From Hydractinia symbiolongicarpus (Eukaryota; Cnidaria; Hydrozoa; Anthoathecata; Hydractiniidae): DNA of 60,000 bases. The stretch lies in assembly GCF_029227915.1 (NCBI RefSeq), contig NC_079879.1, positions 5,830,001 to 5,890,000 on the forward strand. Direction: 5' to 3'. Both the position numbers and the translations under genes were made by a program. Below the pieces are notes generated by a model. That model saw only the letters and a program-made list of their open reading frames with translations. It was not told the DNA's origin and did no database searches. Shown piece after piece: positions 21,802 to 29,398 of the stretch (the stretch's first letter is position 1; each line of letters starts with the position of its first letter).

Positions 21802-22383
21802 TTAAGTTTCTTCTGTAAGGGTTTCTGCATCGTGTACAACCCTCCTGATATTATCTATAGTTTTCATCTGAATGATCTCACCCGGCTCCTCTTCACCCTC
21901 CTTAACAATATCATCAACTTTTAACGCGAGGTTCTGGATCGCTTCCATTTTGTTGGGCGTAGTGACATAGCTGGTAAAGCCCATATCTCGAACATCTTGA
22001 GTCGTAAGGCCATATTTTTTAATGTACTTAATGCTAGGAACCCAGTCCCATACTCTTTTGTAACCCTTATATTTTTGAAAAAAAAGCTGTTCCCCTTCAC
22101 CTTCGAAGTTACCATTGGTTACGTTGATATCTATCCGGGTTTCATCCAGAGGTCCCAGGTTCCAATTATTATTAATAGGTAAATCACTTACCTCTTTTTT
22201 TAGTTTAGTTTTCATCATTCTATCAAGTGCACCTCCCTGCCGTTGTTTTCCTGACGTTGAAATCCCCGGTGTTCCAGGGAGTTGCTGCGTACCATCATCT
22301 GGTTTATCATCCTTCCCACCAACCCTATCCTCCTCCTTCTCCCCAAGATCATCTTCATGTGTAAACACTGGGTTCATCGGCAT
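21802..22383 (-). CDS. Polinton hypothetical protein, 193 aa, acidic N-terminus
   Basis: An intact frame. Residues 1-50 are acidic and low in complexity (DDLGEKEEDRVGGKDDKPDD), followed by LKKEVSDLPINNNWNLG and a compact domain with YKRVWDWVPSIKYIKKYGL. The C-terminus is charged. It is divergent from the major capsid gene with only 33 bp between start codons, so the two probably share a promoter. It may be a capsid accessory or scaffold; this is inference from position. Confidence 0.65.
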   Translation of the reverse strand: MPMNPVFTHEDDLGEKEEDRVGGKDDKPDDGTQQLPGTPGISTSGKQRQGGALDRMMKTKLKKEVSDLPINNNWNLGPLDETRIDINVTNGNFEGEGEQLFFQKYKGYKRVWDWVPSIKYIKKYGLTTQDVRDMGFTSYVTTPNKMEAIQNLALKVDDIVKEGEEEPGEIIQMKTIDNIRRVVHDAETLTEET

Positions 22384-22404
22384 CTCTTTATTTAAAATTT
22401 CCCT

Positions 22405-22419
22405 TATATAATAAACATG
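22405..22419 (+). promoter_or_regulatory. Start-proximal motif TATATAATAAACATG of the capsid gene
   Basis: The AT-rich block directly abuts the capsid ATG. The same motif stands at the integrase start (TATAATAAACATG) and at the 32636 minus-strand start (TATATAATAAAGATG). Confidence 0.6.
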
Positions 22420-23687
22420 AGTACATTTGGAACGACCCTAGACCCATACGCAGAAACGAAGCAGCTCTTTGGTATCAAGGGCAGGAAACAGAGTGTTCAA
22501 ATAAGCCATATACCAAGCACGATAAACCAGAACAAGGATTTACATGTGGATATCCCAAACATGCCCCAGAATGATTTCATCTTTCCGGGGAGTCTCAAGC
22601 TCTTATTTGACCTGACGCTAACGGGGACCAATACAAAGTGTACCATTGTCAGCAATATAGGCAAAGGTCTGGTGAAGAATCTACGTATCACTTTGAATGG
22701 CAACGAGGTACAGAACATAAGTGACTACAATACCCTCGCAGTCTACTGGGACTTCTGGTTCCCCAATTTCGATCGTGATAACAACTTTATCCTAGACGGC
22801 ATCAACCCGAACGACGGAACTATCAGAGCCCTACAGGTCAAGGCCAGCGATCACGTTGGGACAGATGAGGAGGAGCCAATCGTGACGGCGTACGGGAACA
22901 CTTTCTGCGTGCCCCTTGGTAAGATATTTGAATTCACCGGAGACCTACCCTTTTATCCAGCAGGTTTATATGCCCGCCTCCAATTTGTCCTACATTTCAC
23001 GCCGCATAGCGACGTGATCAAAGATACGAGGACGGCAGCCTCGGGGAGCACGGTGGCCAAACCAGCCGACGCTGCCTATAAGATCACCATCATCAAGCTG
23101 GAGTTTGACAAGATCACCCATGAAGGTTTCGCGAGCGCCATGATGTTAAGGTATAGCCGTCTTGCTTTGCCGTATAAGAGAATACTTCGTAGCAAAGTAG
23201 CCACCATGAAAAAAGCAGATACCAGTTATAACCTCCAAATCGACACTCCCGCGAAAAGCCTCAAAGGTTTCCTGCTATTGTTCATAGATCCCGGAAAAGT
23301 TAAGGCCTATGCCGGTGTCAACGAGGTCTTTTACAATCCAAAAATTGAAACGATTAGCGTCACTGTCGAGGGGGAGCCTAATTAACTCTACTCCCACGCC
23401 ATGCTTCCCAAAGATCATCTCGAACAAGTCGTGAACCTTTTCGGTAGCCATGACTCGAACGTCACGACTGGCCAATTCTTCAATGAGAGATATGCGATCT
23501 TCATCGATTTCCGAGCCTCTCCCGATGATACCCTACATGGCTCCGAAAGACCCCTACAACGTCTAATGGCATTACCCTTCACATGACAAAGAAGGCTGAC
23601 GGAGCCGGGGGTTTCAGGTGCTATGTGTACTTGTTTCAAGACGCGCAGCTGAACATCTTAGATGGCCGTTATCACTTCGTGGAGTAG
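22417..23687 (+). pseudogene. MCP: Polinton major capsid protein, one nonsense codon and one frameshift
   Basis: The first 322 codons are open and fit the double-jelly-roll major capsid protein of Polintons and adintoviruses that forms hexon-like trimers: strand-rich, with IPNMPQNDFIFPGSLKLLFD, KNLRITLNGNEVQNIS, and FDKITHEGFASAMMLRYSRL near residue 235. A TAA at 23383-23385 interrupts the frame; the same frame stays open downstream to a frameshift near 23560, and the C-terminal end (CYVYLFQDAQLNILDGRYHF) is in another frame. Full length would be about 420 residues. One substitution and one indel thus inactivate an otherwise well-preserved gene. Confidence 0.85.
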
Positions 23688-23697
23688 TAAAGACCAA

Positions 23698-23731
23698 AAA
23701 CTCGTGTTTGTCCCTAAGGTCAAAAACGAGT
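23698..23731 (+). promoter_or_regulatory. Hairpin leader shared by two zinc-finger genes, copy 1
   Basis: ACTCGTGTTTG pairs with CAAAAACGAGT around a TCCCTAAGGT centre, immediately upstream of the ATG at 23736. An almost identical segment stands before the related gene at 27626 on the other strand. Confidence 0.7.
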
Positions 23732-23735
23732 CAAA

Positions 23736-24266
23736 ATGGATGGAAAATGTAAGTGTTCAAACTATAAACACTTTTTATCCTTGGACGGTTTCAGGATTAA
23801 AGGAAATGGTCAACTAAAAAAAATTTGCATCAAATGCCTCAATGCTAGCAAAGCGTCACGTGAACGTACAAAGTGCCCCCATGAAAGGGTGAAGGCTTTT
23901 TGCAAAGAATGCAAGGGCAGTCAGATTTGCCTCCATGAGAAATTAAAGTATCAATGCAAGGACTGTAGGGGGTGGGGGCGGGGTGGGATTTGCTATCATT
24001 GAAGGAAAAGATCTCGTTGTAAGGAGTGTAAGGGTGGTCATATTTGCCGTCATGAAAGGCGAAGATCAATATGTAAAGAATGCGGTGGTGGAAGCATCTG
24101 TAAGCACCAAGAAGAAAGGCGGCAATGCCCTATATGCGATCCTGCTGGACATCTGGCTGGTGGTGTAAGAAGCCGAACCTGCCAAGCCCTGAAAGAAAAC
24201 AAAAAGAGAGCTCAGCTCCCAGGAATATCTCGGGTGCGATATGGCTACGCTGCGGGCTCATATTGA
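23736..24266 (+). pseudogene. Zinc-finger repeat protein with one in-frame TGA
   Basis: The N-terminal domain has paired cysteines (CKCSNYKHFLSLDGF, then CIKCLNASKASR) and resembles the N-terminus of the product of 27111-27626. It is followed by repeats of CxxCxGxxxCxH type, e.g. CPHERVKAFCKECKG and ICLHEKLKYQCKDC. A TGA at 24000-24002 replaces what looks like an Arg codon. The frame then stays open with more repeats (CKECGGGSICKHQEE) and a basic C-terminus to 24266, 177 codons in all. Such tandem zinc repeats occur in algal, viral and transposon proteins and probably bind nucleic acid. Confidence 0.7.
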
Positions 24267-24430
24267 GGCTCAGTTTTCTGAGGGTATATCGATCACAAAT
24301 TCCCGGTATCGAGAAAATAGCGATGATCCGACGCTTGTTGAGGTTGGTAAGGGATTGCACTACACCAACACTCAACCCATGTGGGCAAGTGAAAACATGT
24401 CAAAGGGCAATCGTTTCAGAATAAAGAGAC
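24241..24430 (+). CDS. Short Polinton frame, possibly a remnant
   Basis: It starts within the 3' end of the zinc-finger gene. The coding-like part reads EVGKGLHYTNTQPMWASENM and runs into the next gene's start at 24431; the rest of the open frame overlaps that gene and is unlikely to be used. I do not recognise it. It may be a small structural peptide or the shrunken remnant of one. Confidence 0.35.
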
Positions 24431-24793
24431 ATGGCGACAATTGCTGTTATTGTTGCAGGTGCGGCGATCAACACATTAGCGTTCAGTGGGTCAAATTATC
24501 AAAAACGGCATGATGAGGCCGTCGAAAAGCTCAATGCAGCCCAGGCCCAGTGGATTAGGAACCGGCAAGATAAGCTCCATTGGTTCGCCAAGCAAAGGGA
24601 ACTGCAGCTCAAGGTTGGTAAAAGCCTCTGTGAGCTCGATGACGATATGTATCAGTATTACATGGCTTCAGAAAAAAAGGCCCCGCAATTGAAAGATTTT
24701 TACGTACCCTCCAAGCAGCAACAAGATGGGGAATTGGCATTCGTTGTTGGATCTCTATCCCTACTAGGCGTCGTGGCTTACAAGTATCTGTAA
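24431..24793 (+). CDS. Polinton small membrane protein, 120 aa
   Basis: An intact frame with an N-terminal hydrophobic helix (ATIAVIVAGAAINTLAFSG), a central amphipathic coiled-coil-like segment (KLNAAQAQWIRNRQDKLHW), the block QLKDFYVPSKQQQDGEL, and a C-terminal hydrophobic helix (VVGSLSLLGVVAYKYL). I recognise this two-helix architecture as common in cnidarian Polintons. The function is unknown; it sits between the capsid/zinc-finger block and the integrase. Confidence 0.7.
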   Translation: MATIAVIVAGAAINTLAFSGSNYQKRHDEAVEKLNAAQAQWIRNRQDKLHWFAKQRELQLKVGKSLCELDDDMYQYYMASEKKAPQLKDFYVPSKQQQDGELAFVVGSLSLLGVVAYKYL

Positions 24794-24807
24794 AACGTTT
24801 TCTGACA

Positions 24808-24820
24808 TATAATAAACATG
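24808..24820 (+). promoter_or_regulatory. Start-proximal motif TATAATAAACATG of the integrase gene
   Basis: Matches the motif in front of the capsid gene, directly abutting the ATG. Confidence 0.55.
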
Positions 24821-25740
24821 TCAGAAAAATCAACACATGTCATTACTGAGGAAGAGGCGGAAAAGCTAAGCCAAATTTACTATATGCCAGAACATCTCTG
24901 GACCGGCAGAAAAGCTATCAAATTAGTCGTGAAGGAGAGCGGTCTCTCCAAAGCTAGTAACTCACTGGCCATCCAGGCAACTGTTGTGGCTCTGGCATAT
25001 CAAGGGCCCTAAAAAGATCGATTATCCACACTTCACCATTACAATACCTAACGAGATGCACCAGTTTGATCTACTCTACATGCCACATTATCGGTTGTAT
25101 GGCAATACGTACAAGTACATTCTCTCAGGCATTGGCGTGGCTTCAAGGTACAAAGTAGCGAGACCTCTGTGCACCAAAAAGGCCAGCGAAGTCGCGGGGA
25201 TGAGTAAAGTAGTGAGTTTAAATCGGATGTAACCAAGCTGCTGGAGGACAAGGGGGTTGAGATTAAACGGGCTACTACAAAATATCATCACACGTTTACG
25301 GCCTTTGTAGATTCGTACAACAAGATCCTCGCCGAAAGACTCTTCAAGCCTCAGGATGCGCAAGAACTGGTCTCTGGGAGCCTAGCTCCATTTGGGTCAA
25401 GCACCTGTACACTATCGTAAAAAGTCTAAACAACAGCAAGACTGCCATGATCGATATGAAACCTAACAAGGCCATCAAGCTGGATAAGATATCGCTCGTC
25501 AAAGGCGAAGAATATGCCGAGAAAAGACCCCTACCTGAGGATGGTCTCTACCTCTATCTGCTGCAACCCAGAGAGGAGCACGCTGGCTCGAAAAGACGCA
25601 CCACTGACGCCTTTTGGAGCAAACACACTTACAGGTTGGACCGTATAGTAGCAGGTAGCCGTGTTTTGTAATATTTAAAGGACGGTCCTGAAAGGAGCTT
25701 TGTGTCAGAAGAACTCTTGCAGATACCGGAGGATGTTTAG
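24818..25740 (+). pseudogene. INT: Polinton rve-type integrase, frameshifted, catalytic core damaged
   Basis: Integrase joins the element ends to host DNA. The start gives MSEKSTHVITEEEAEKLSQI, with an N-terminal helical region and GRKAIKLVV. The first catalytic Asp is in MHQFDLLYMPHYRLYG, followed by YILSGIGVASRYKVARPL. The middle switches frame near 25010 and again near 25210, where the segment before SEFKSDV lacks the usual Asp-x-Gly; the second catalytic residue seems deleted. The glutamate position reads FVDSYNKILAE, with Asp at 25310-25312. The C-terminal part (LYLYLLQPREEHAG) is in yet another frame. Its TAG overlaps the convergent stop at 25737. Confidence 0.85.
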
Positions 25741-26009
25741 GTACCTCCAGATGTTATCAAGGAGTGGTAAAATGCTTTCGCAAGTTCCTCTATTTCATCC
25801 AGATCTATTTCATCATCCTCGTCATCCTCTCTATTCGGGTACCCATGGACGATACCTTTGATAACATTAGGTTCATTCTCCAAATCAATATCGACTAGAC
25901 GTCTATCTGGTATCGGAAGGTTGAGTATATCACCTATTGTTGCGATATCAGCCAATTCGGATAGGCTTAAGTCCCTATCCTTGATGACCTGGTGTTCAGA
26001 GTGCCCCAT
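25737..26009 (-). CDS. Acidic Polinton protein, ~90 aa
   Basis: The product begins MGHSEHQVIKD and has LSELADIATIGDILNLPIP and an acidic tract (NREDDEDDEIDLDEIEEL). No family recognised. The preferred start at 26009 overlaps the upstream gene's coding-like end by 14 nt, suggesting coupled translation or transcription. Its stop overlaps the integrase stop on the other strand. Confidence 0.6.
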   Translation of the reverse strand: MGHSEHQVIKDRDLSLSELADIATIGDILNLPIPDRRLVDIDLENEPNVIKGIVHGYPNREDDEDDEIDLDEIEELAKAFYHSLITSGGT

Positions 26010-26314
26010 AGTTGTTCTCTTTAGCCGCAACGATATAGAGTCCTAGACGTTCAATATCATCCTCGAGATCATCATCGATCTCGCCTCTTGCAAATGTACC
26101 CCATGCTTTTTCGCCTGATGCTAATCCAGTTCAAAAGATCTTCGTCTGTGGGGTATTCAAAACCTTCGTAGTATACTCCACCCCGATATTTAAAATTGTC
26201 CAGGCAGGTTGGACAATATCCAGTCACTGACCCTGCCTTGATACAGCAATGTAGTACGGGTACCTGGATATTGTAGTTGATTGTAATTTGATTCCTTTGT
26301 AGATAGGCTTCCAT
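25996..26314 (-). pseudogene. Polinton small protein with CxxC pair, one frameshift
   Basis: The open part (26072-26314) has VLHCCIKAGSVTGYCPTCLDN, a likely zinc knuckle, then YEGFEYPTDEDLLNWI. Coding-like acidic sequence (EIDDDLEDDIERLGLYIV) continues to 25996 in a shifted frame, so a one-base indel near 26085 has truncated it. Unknown function. Confidence 0.5.
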
Positions 26315-26326
26315 CTTTTTGATATT

Positions 26327-26500
26327 TCAGTATCTTTTAATGATATCCCATAGGAGAGGCTGGGAACCCACCACTAAATGAGACTTTTTCGCCTTACCAA
26401 AGGGGCCATGGAAGATTCCCCACTTTTGCATATAATTTTCACTACCCGCAAGAGTAGTAAAAATTAGCGTACGGCCGGGTACACCTTGGATACCATTTAT
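26327..26500 (-). CDS. Small Polinton frame GVPGRTLIFTTLAGSENY
   Basis: An open segment between the ATPase stop and the next gene reads GVPGRTLIFTTLAGSENY, then MQKWGIFHGPFGKAKKSH to a TGA. It looks like coding sequence, but the only in-frame ATG is at 26431 and would give 34 residues. The true start may have been lost. Unrecognised. Confidence 0.4.
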   Translation of the reverse strand: MNGIQGVPGRTLIFTTLAGSENYMQKWGIFHGPFGKAKKSHLVVGSQPLLWDIIKRY

Positions 26501-27110
26501 TCCGCTAGCTCCAAAAGGCGTTCATGCGTGTAATGCTCACCAAGCCTAAAATGTCTGACCCTCTCTGGGCTTACCTCGATACATCCACGTTCCCGAAGCC
26601 AATTGTAATGGAGAATAGCATTTGGTGTCTCTGCTAGTACCACAATTTCACCCTTGGGGTAGTCAACAAGCTTATTCCGTATTTTTTGCGCTACGTACCC
26701 CTGTTGAACGCTTCGGGAGGGCAGTATAAGATTGGGTTAATAGCCACAAACTGTACTTGCGGTGCCTTCCCGAAATAGCTAGTTCAAGTAGTGATTGTCG
26801 ACGTTTGTCGAGGCCCTCGTCGGATATGATGTCGTCAATCACAAACAACGTGTCCTCTCCTGCCAACAATGAAAATAATTTAGATATCCACTCAAACAAC
26901 TCATTTCCGGGCTCTATAAGGAACACGTAATTATCCCTCCATATTGATCCCCTCTCGAAGTAGGTACTTTTCCACCGTATAGTAGGGCATAGTATCACTA
27001 TATTGTGGAAGTGCTTCTTATGCCCATTTTCGAGGAGGTTCAGGATACGCTGTGTTTTCCCGCAAGAAGTAGGGCCTGTGAAATTGCCGTATGCGCTTCT
27101 TTAATAACGT
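26497..27110 (-). pseudogene. ATPase: Polinton A32/FtsK-type packaging ATPase, frameshifted
   Basis: The family pumps DNA into capsids. A Walker A motif, GPTSCGKT, lies at 27053-27076, and Walker B is DTLFVIDDII with a following GRHRKYSLWLLTQSY. The frame changes near 26695, where an open frame otherwise runs into a TAA at 26672-26674. Coding-like sequence then continues with PKGEIVVLAETPNAILHY to a natural end at 26497. No ATG precedes the Walker A region in frame, and the upstream gene stops at 27111, so the start codon appears lost or an upstream shift exists. Total length of about 200 residues is normal for this compact family. Confidence 0.82.
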
Positions 27111-27626
27111 TTATTTACTAATAGTTGCTCCCCTTTCGATCATTAATTTTTTGGTATAACGTTGCACATGCCTCGCAAATCCATACACCAAAGACCCCCG
27201 GCAGGCAGGGCAGAGGTTCGTATTTTGGGTGTGGTATTCAAAGGGTAGAGGAGCATATATTAATTTCCCCTGAAGGCATCGCAGTACCTTGCGGTACCTT
27301 TTGACTAGCATTGCCTTATCTGGGCTCTCTCTGATGAGTTCGGCGTACTGTGGTATAATGTTGTATGTCAACAAGGTATACAGAAGCATGTAGTTACTAT
27401 CCTGTTTGAACCCCCTAATTTCATTGTCAATGGCAAGAGGGTCTACCTCGTATTCAACGTCTTTGATGTCCTTAGTACGCCGCCTCGCCTTCGCATTAGC
27501 CAGGCAATCTATATAGCTCTTTGTCCTACTATTGACCCTGATTTTAAACTTGTCTGGGGTTAGAACGTGCCTGCATCCTTTACAACAGATAGCGTTTACA
27601 TTTTGAACAATCTTGGTCCCTTCCAT
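27111..27626 (-). CDS. Zinc-finger protein, paralogue of the gene at 23736
   Basis: An intact 171-residue frame. The N-terminus has CCKGCRHVLTPDKFKIRVNS and then YIDCLANAKARRRT, the same layout as the N-terminus of the gene at 23736. The centre is helical (NYMLLYTLLTYNIIPQYAEL), and the C-terminus has a second knuckle (LCPACRGSLVYGFARHVQRY). It probably binds DNA or RNA. It is preceded by the same hairpin leader as its paralogue and directly precedes the ATPase gene on the same strand. Confidence 0.7.
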   Translation of the reverse strand: MEGTKIVQNVNAICCKGCRHVLTPDKFKIRVNSRTKSYIDCLANAKARRRTKDIKDVEYEVDPLAIDNEIRGFKQDSNYMLLYTLLTYNIIPQYAELIRESPDKAMLVKRYRKVLRCLQGKLIYAPLPFEYHTQNTNLCPACRGSLVYGFARHVQRYTKKLMIERGATISK

Positions 27627-27662
27627 AACTCGTTTTTATCCTTAGGGACAAACACGAGTTTT
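27627..27662 (-). promoter_or_regulatory. Hairpin leader shared by two zinc-finger genes, copy 2
   Basis: Reverse-complement match to the leader at 23698-23731, differing mainly in the two bases after CCCTAAGG. It ends 1 bp from the ATG of the zinc-finger gene and overlaps no other well-supported gene. Confidence 0.7.
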
Positions 27663-27671
27663 ACCGGACAC

Positions 27672-27926
27672 TTATTTTGGCTTTGGCACGATACTTGCGG
27701 GTAGCCATCCCTTTTTAACTGCCATTTCACCACTCGCCCTACCTGCTGCGAAGTACGCAACCATTTTGAGAACGTCATTTGTATCCATTTTTGTAGATGG
27801 CCTTGTTATGCCCAAAAATTTCTTACCTGCCATGGCATAGGCAAAGGTGAAACCAAGGTCTACCACTGTCTCATAGAACATGGCCAAAATCTCCTTTTCC
27901 TTCGGTGTTACTTTGCTTGTGGTCAT
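27672..27926 (-). CDS. Polinton small conserved protein, 84 aa
   Basis: An intact frame with TVVDLGFTFAYAMAGKKFLG and MVAYFAAGRASGEMAVKKGW, giving two moderately hydrophobic helices. I recognise the pattern as a recurrent small Polinton protein in cnidarians. Unknown function, possibly membrane associated. The start is preceded by AATAATAA, close to the element's start motif. Confidence 0.65.
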   Translation of the reverse strand: MTTSKVTPKEKEILAMFYETVVDLGFTFAYAMAGKKFLGITRPSTKMDTNDVLKMVAYFAAGRASGEMAVKKGWLPASIVPKPK

Positions 27927-27932
27927 TTATTA

Positions 27933-28274
27933 TTACCGCATTTTCAAAATATCGATATTTTGTTGGGTTTTGCTCTGCTTAGGCTCTGGTGCGGGGTTAT
28001 GAGATTCATTTTTGCCCCTACTAAACATATACCAGACGCCAACTTCTATTGCCGATATGGCCAATCCCCCTACCCCATACATGTAGACATCTATTGACTT
28101 GCTAGGGGTTGCGGCAGGTTCTTGGTCATCTTGTGAAGAACCTTTGCCCACGTTCTTCTGTAAGTTAGCCTTGTTCTTCCGGTTCCATTCCGAATGTCTC
28201 TTGCCCGCGGCAGCACGACCCTCGTTCTTCTTGGTTATGACTCTCTCCTCTTGCTTCCCTTTCTGTTCACTCAT
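27933..28274 (-). CDS. Polinton basic protein with single membrane helix, 113 aa
   Basis: The N-terminal half is highly charged (GRAAAGKRHSEWNRKNKANL). A hydrophobic helix follows (YMYGVGGLAISAIEVGVWYM), then a polar tail. The type II or III membrane topology is uncertain. It ends 7 bp before the next gene, in a run of same-strand genes from 29059 to 25737. Unknown function. Confidence 0.65.
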   Translation of the reverse strand: MSEQKGKQEERVITKKNEGRAAAGKRHSEWNRKNKANLQKNVGKGSSQDDQEPAATPSKSIDVYMYGVGGLAISAIEVGVWYMFSRGKNESHNPAPEPKQSKTQQNIDILKMR

Positions 28275-28303
28275 TTGTTATAGATCCTAAAACTTATAAC
28301 AAA

Positions 28304-28531
28304 TTACTTCTTTTTTATTACAATAGAGATAGTAAGGTCTTTTATTCCTTTGAGTATGGCCTCGGGGCTGTTTAAATCCCTCTCGAAGTATATCAAGAAC
28401 TCCCTAAACGTCATGGGTTCTTTCTTTGGCGGAGCTATTCCAAGCTTCTTCTCCCTCATTAGCGCCGCTAACCTGTACCCCTGAGCATCTCTTCCCGGGC
28501 GCTTTTTGTGTACTTCAACCATTTTTTCCAT
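28304..28531 (-). CDS. Polinton small basic protein, 75 aa
   Basis: An intact frame with KKRPGRDAQGYRLAALMREK and PMTFREFLIYFERDL. It is basic, without membrane segment, and not recognised. Neighbouring genes on both sides are on the same strand within 31 bp. Confidence 0.55.
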   Translation of the reverse strand: MEKMVEVHKKRPGRDAQGYRLAALMREKKLGIAPPKKEPMTFREFLIYFERDLNSPEAILKGIKDLTISIVIKKK

Positions 28532-28561
28532 GGTCTCGGGCTGCTGTTGATTATGATAATG

Positions 28562-29059
28562 CTACACGCGCTGATCACCTTTGTTATTTTTAGTCTCCAC
28601 CTCCTCCTCCTTCTTCTTGCTCATATGCCTCGCTGTATGGCCCGCTAAAATGAGTGGGGCTAAACACCTCCCGATTGTGCAGTACACAAGGATACCTAAA
28701 TCCGTCATGGAGTCCCAGATTATAGGATCTTCTTCGATATCTCGACGTAATTCGTCAACACTGTCAATATCTACGATATTTTCAATCAAATTTGCGTACA
28801 GGCTAATCACGTGTGTAGTCAATGCTTTTGCCGTCTTCTCTCCCTTCTCTTGCAATTCTCGTTGTACGTACTCGGTATGTACCTTGTCGATGGCCTCTTC
28901 CGGGGCCTTGTCAACAAACCCTTTTGTACACTTTTTCAGTAAAAGGTGCCCTTTACCTTTCCTTAGAACCTCTTTCAAGGCCTGGCGTTTATCGATTGGT
29001 TTCTCTATCTGTTCGTATTCTTCAGAAGTATTCTCAAAGACTCGTGCGATATCTGACAT
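28562..29059 (-). CDS. Polinton conserved helical protein, 165 aa
   Basis: The start chosen is the ATG at 29059 (MSDIARVFENTSEEY), because it follows AATAAAGATG, the element's start context; an upstream in-frame ATG at 29149 adds a hydrophobic extension. The rest is helical and charged with KRQALKEVLRKGKGHLLLKK and SVDELRRDIEEDPIIWDSM, ending in a basic/acidic tail. I recall strong conservation in cnidarian Polintons but no function. Confidence 0.7.
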   Translation of the reverse strand: MSDIARVFENTSEEYEQIEKPIDKRQALKEVLRKGKGHLLLKKCTKGFVDKAPEEAIDKVHTEYVQRELQEKGEKTAKALTTHVISLYANLIENIVDIDSVDELRRDIEEDPIIWDSMTDLGILVYCTIGRCLAPLILAGHTARHMSKKKEEEVETKNNKGDQRV

Positions 29060-29118
29060 CTTTATTAGTAGTCGTTTACACCGAAAAAGAATATAAGCGA
29101 TCGGGACATAGGGTAGTA

Positions 29119-29395
29119 TTATAGTGATATACAAACACCACACTTCCATTTAGTTATTTTGAAGAGCCCCTGGTTTTTTGTTGTTGTTACTTGAAACTCG
29201 GAAGATTTTTTGAGTTTAGGGATATTTTGAATCTTGGATTGTATCCCTGACTTATATGGAACATTTTTCACTTCCATTGGTTCAATCCAACTCCCCTGTG
29301 ACCACAGTCGCCAACGCAAAAGAATCGCTCGCAATCTTTTTCCCAAGGCGTTCTTTTATTTTATCAACCTTGATGGTTAATAGCATGGGTCAAAC
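29119..29395 (-). pseudogene. Small frame between polymerase end and upstream cluster, uncertain
   Basis: Coding-like sequence begins with VDKIKERLGKKIASDSFAL near 29370, hits stops, and continues in another frame with KSGIQSKIQNIPKLKKSSEF. It looks like a short protein broken by an indel. No family is recognised and it may not be a gene. Confidence 0.3.
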
Positions 29396-29398
29396 ACG

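Noticed and set aside
25088-25363. Minus-strand open frame across the integrase
   Set aside because: Antisense shadow of the integrase coding sequence, with no family resemblance.
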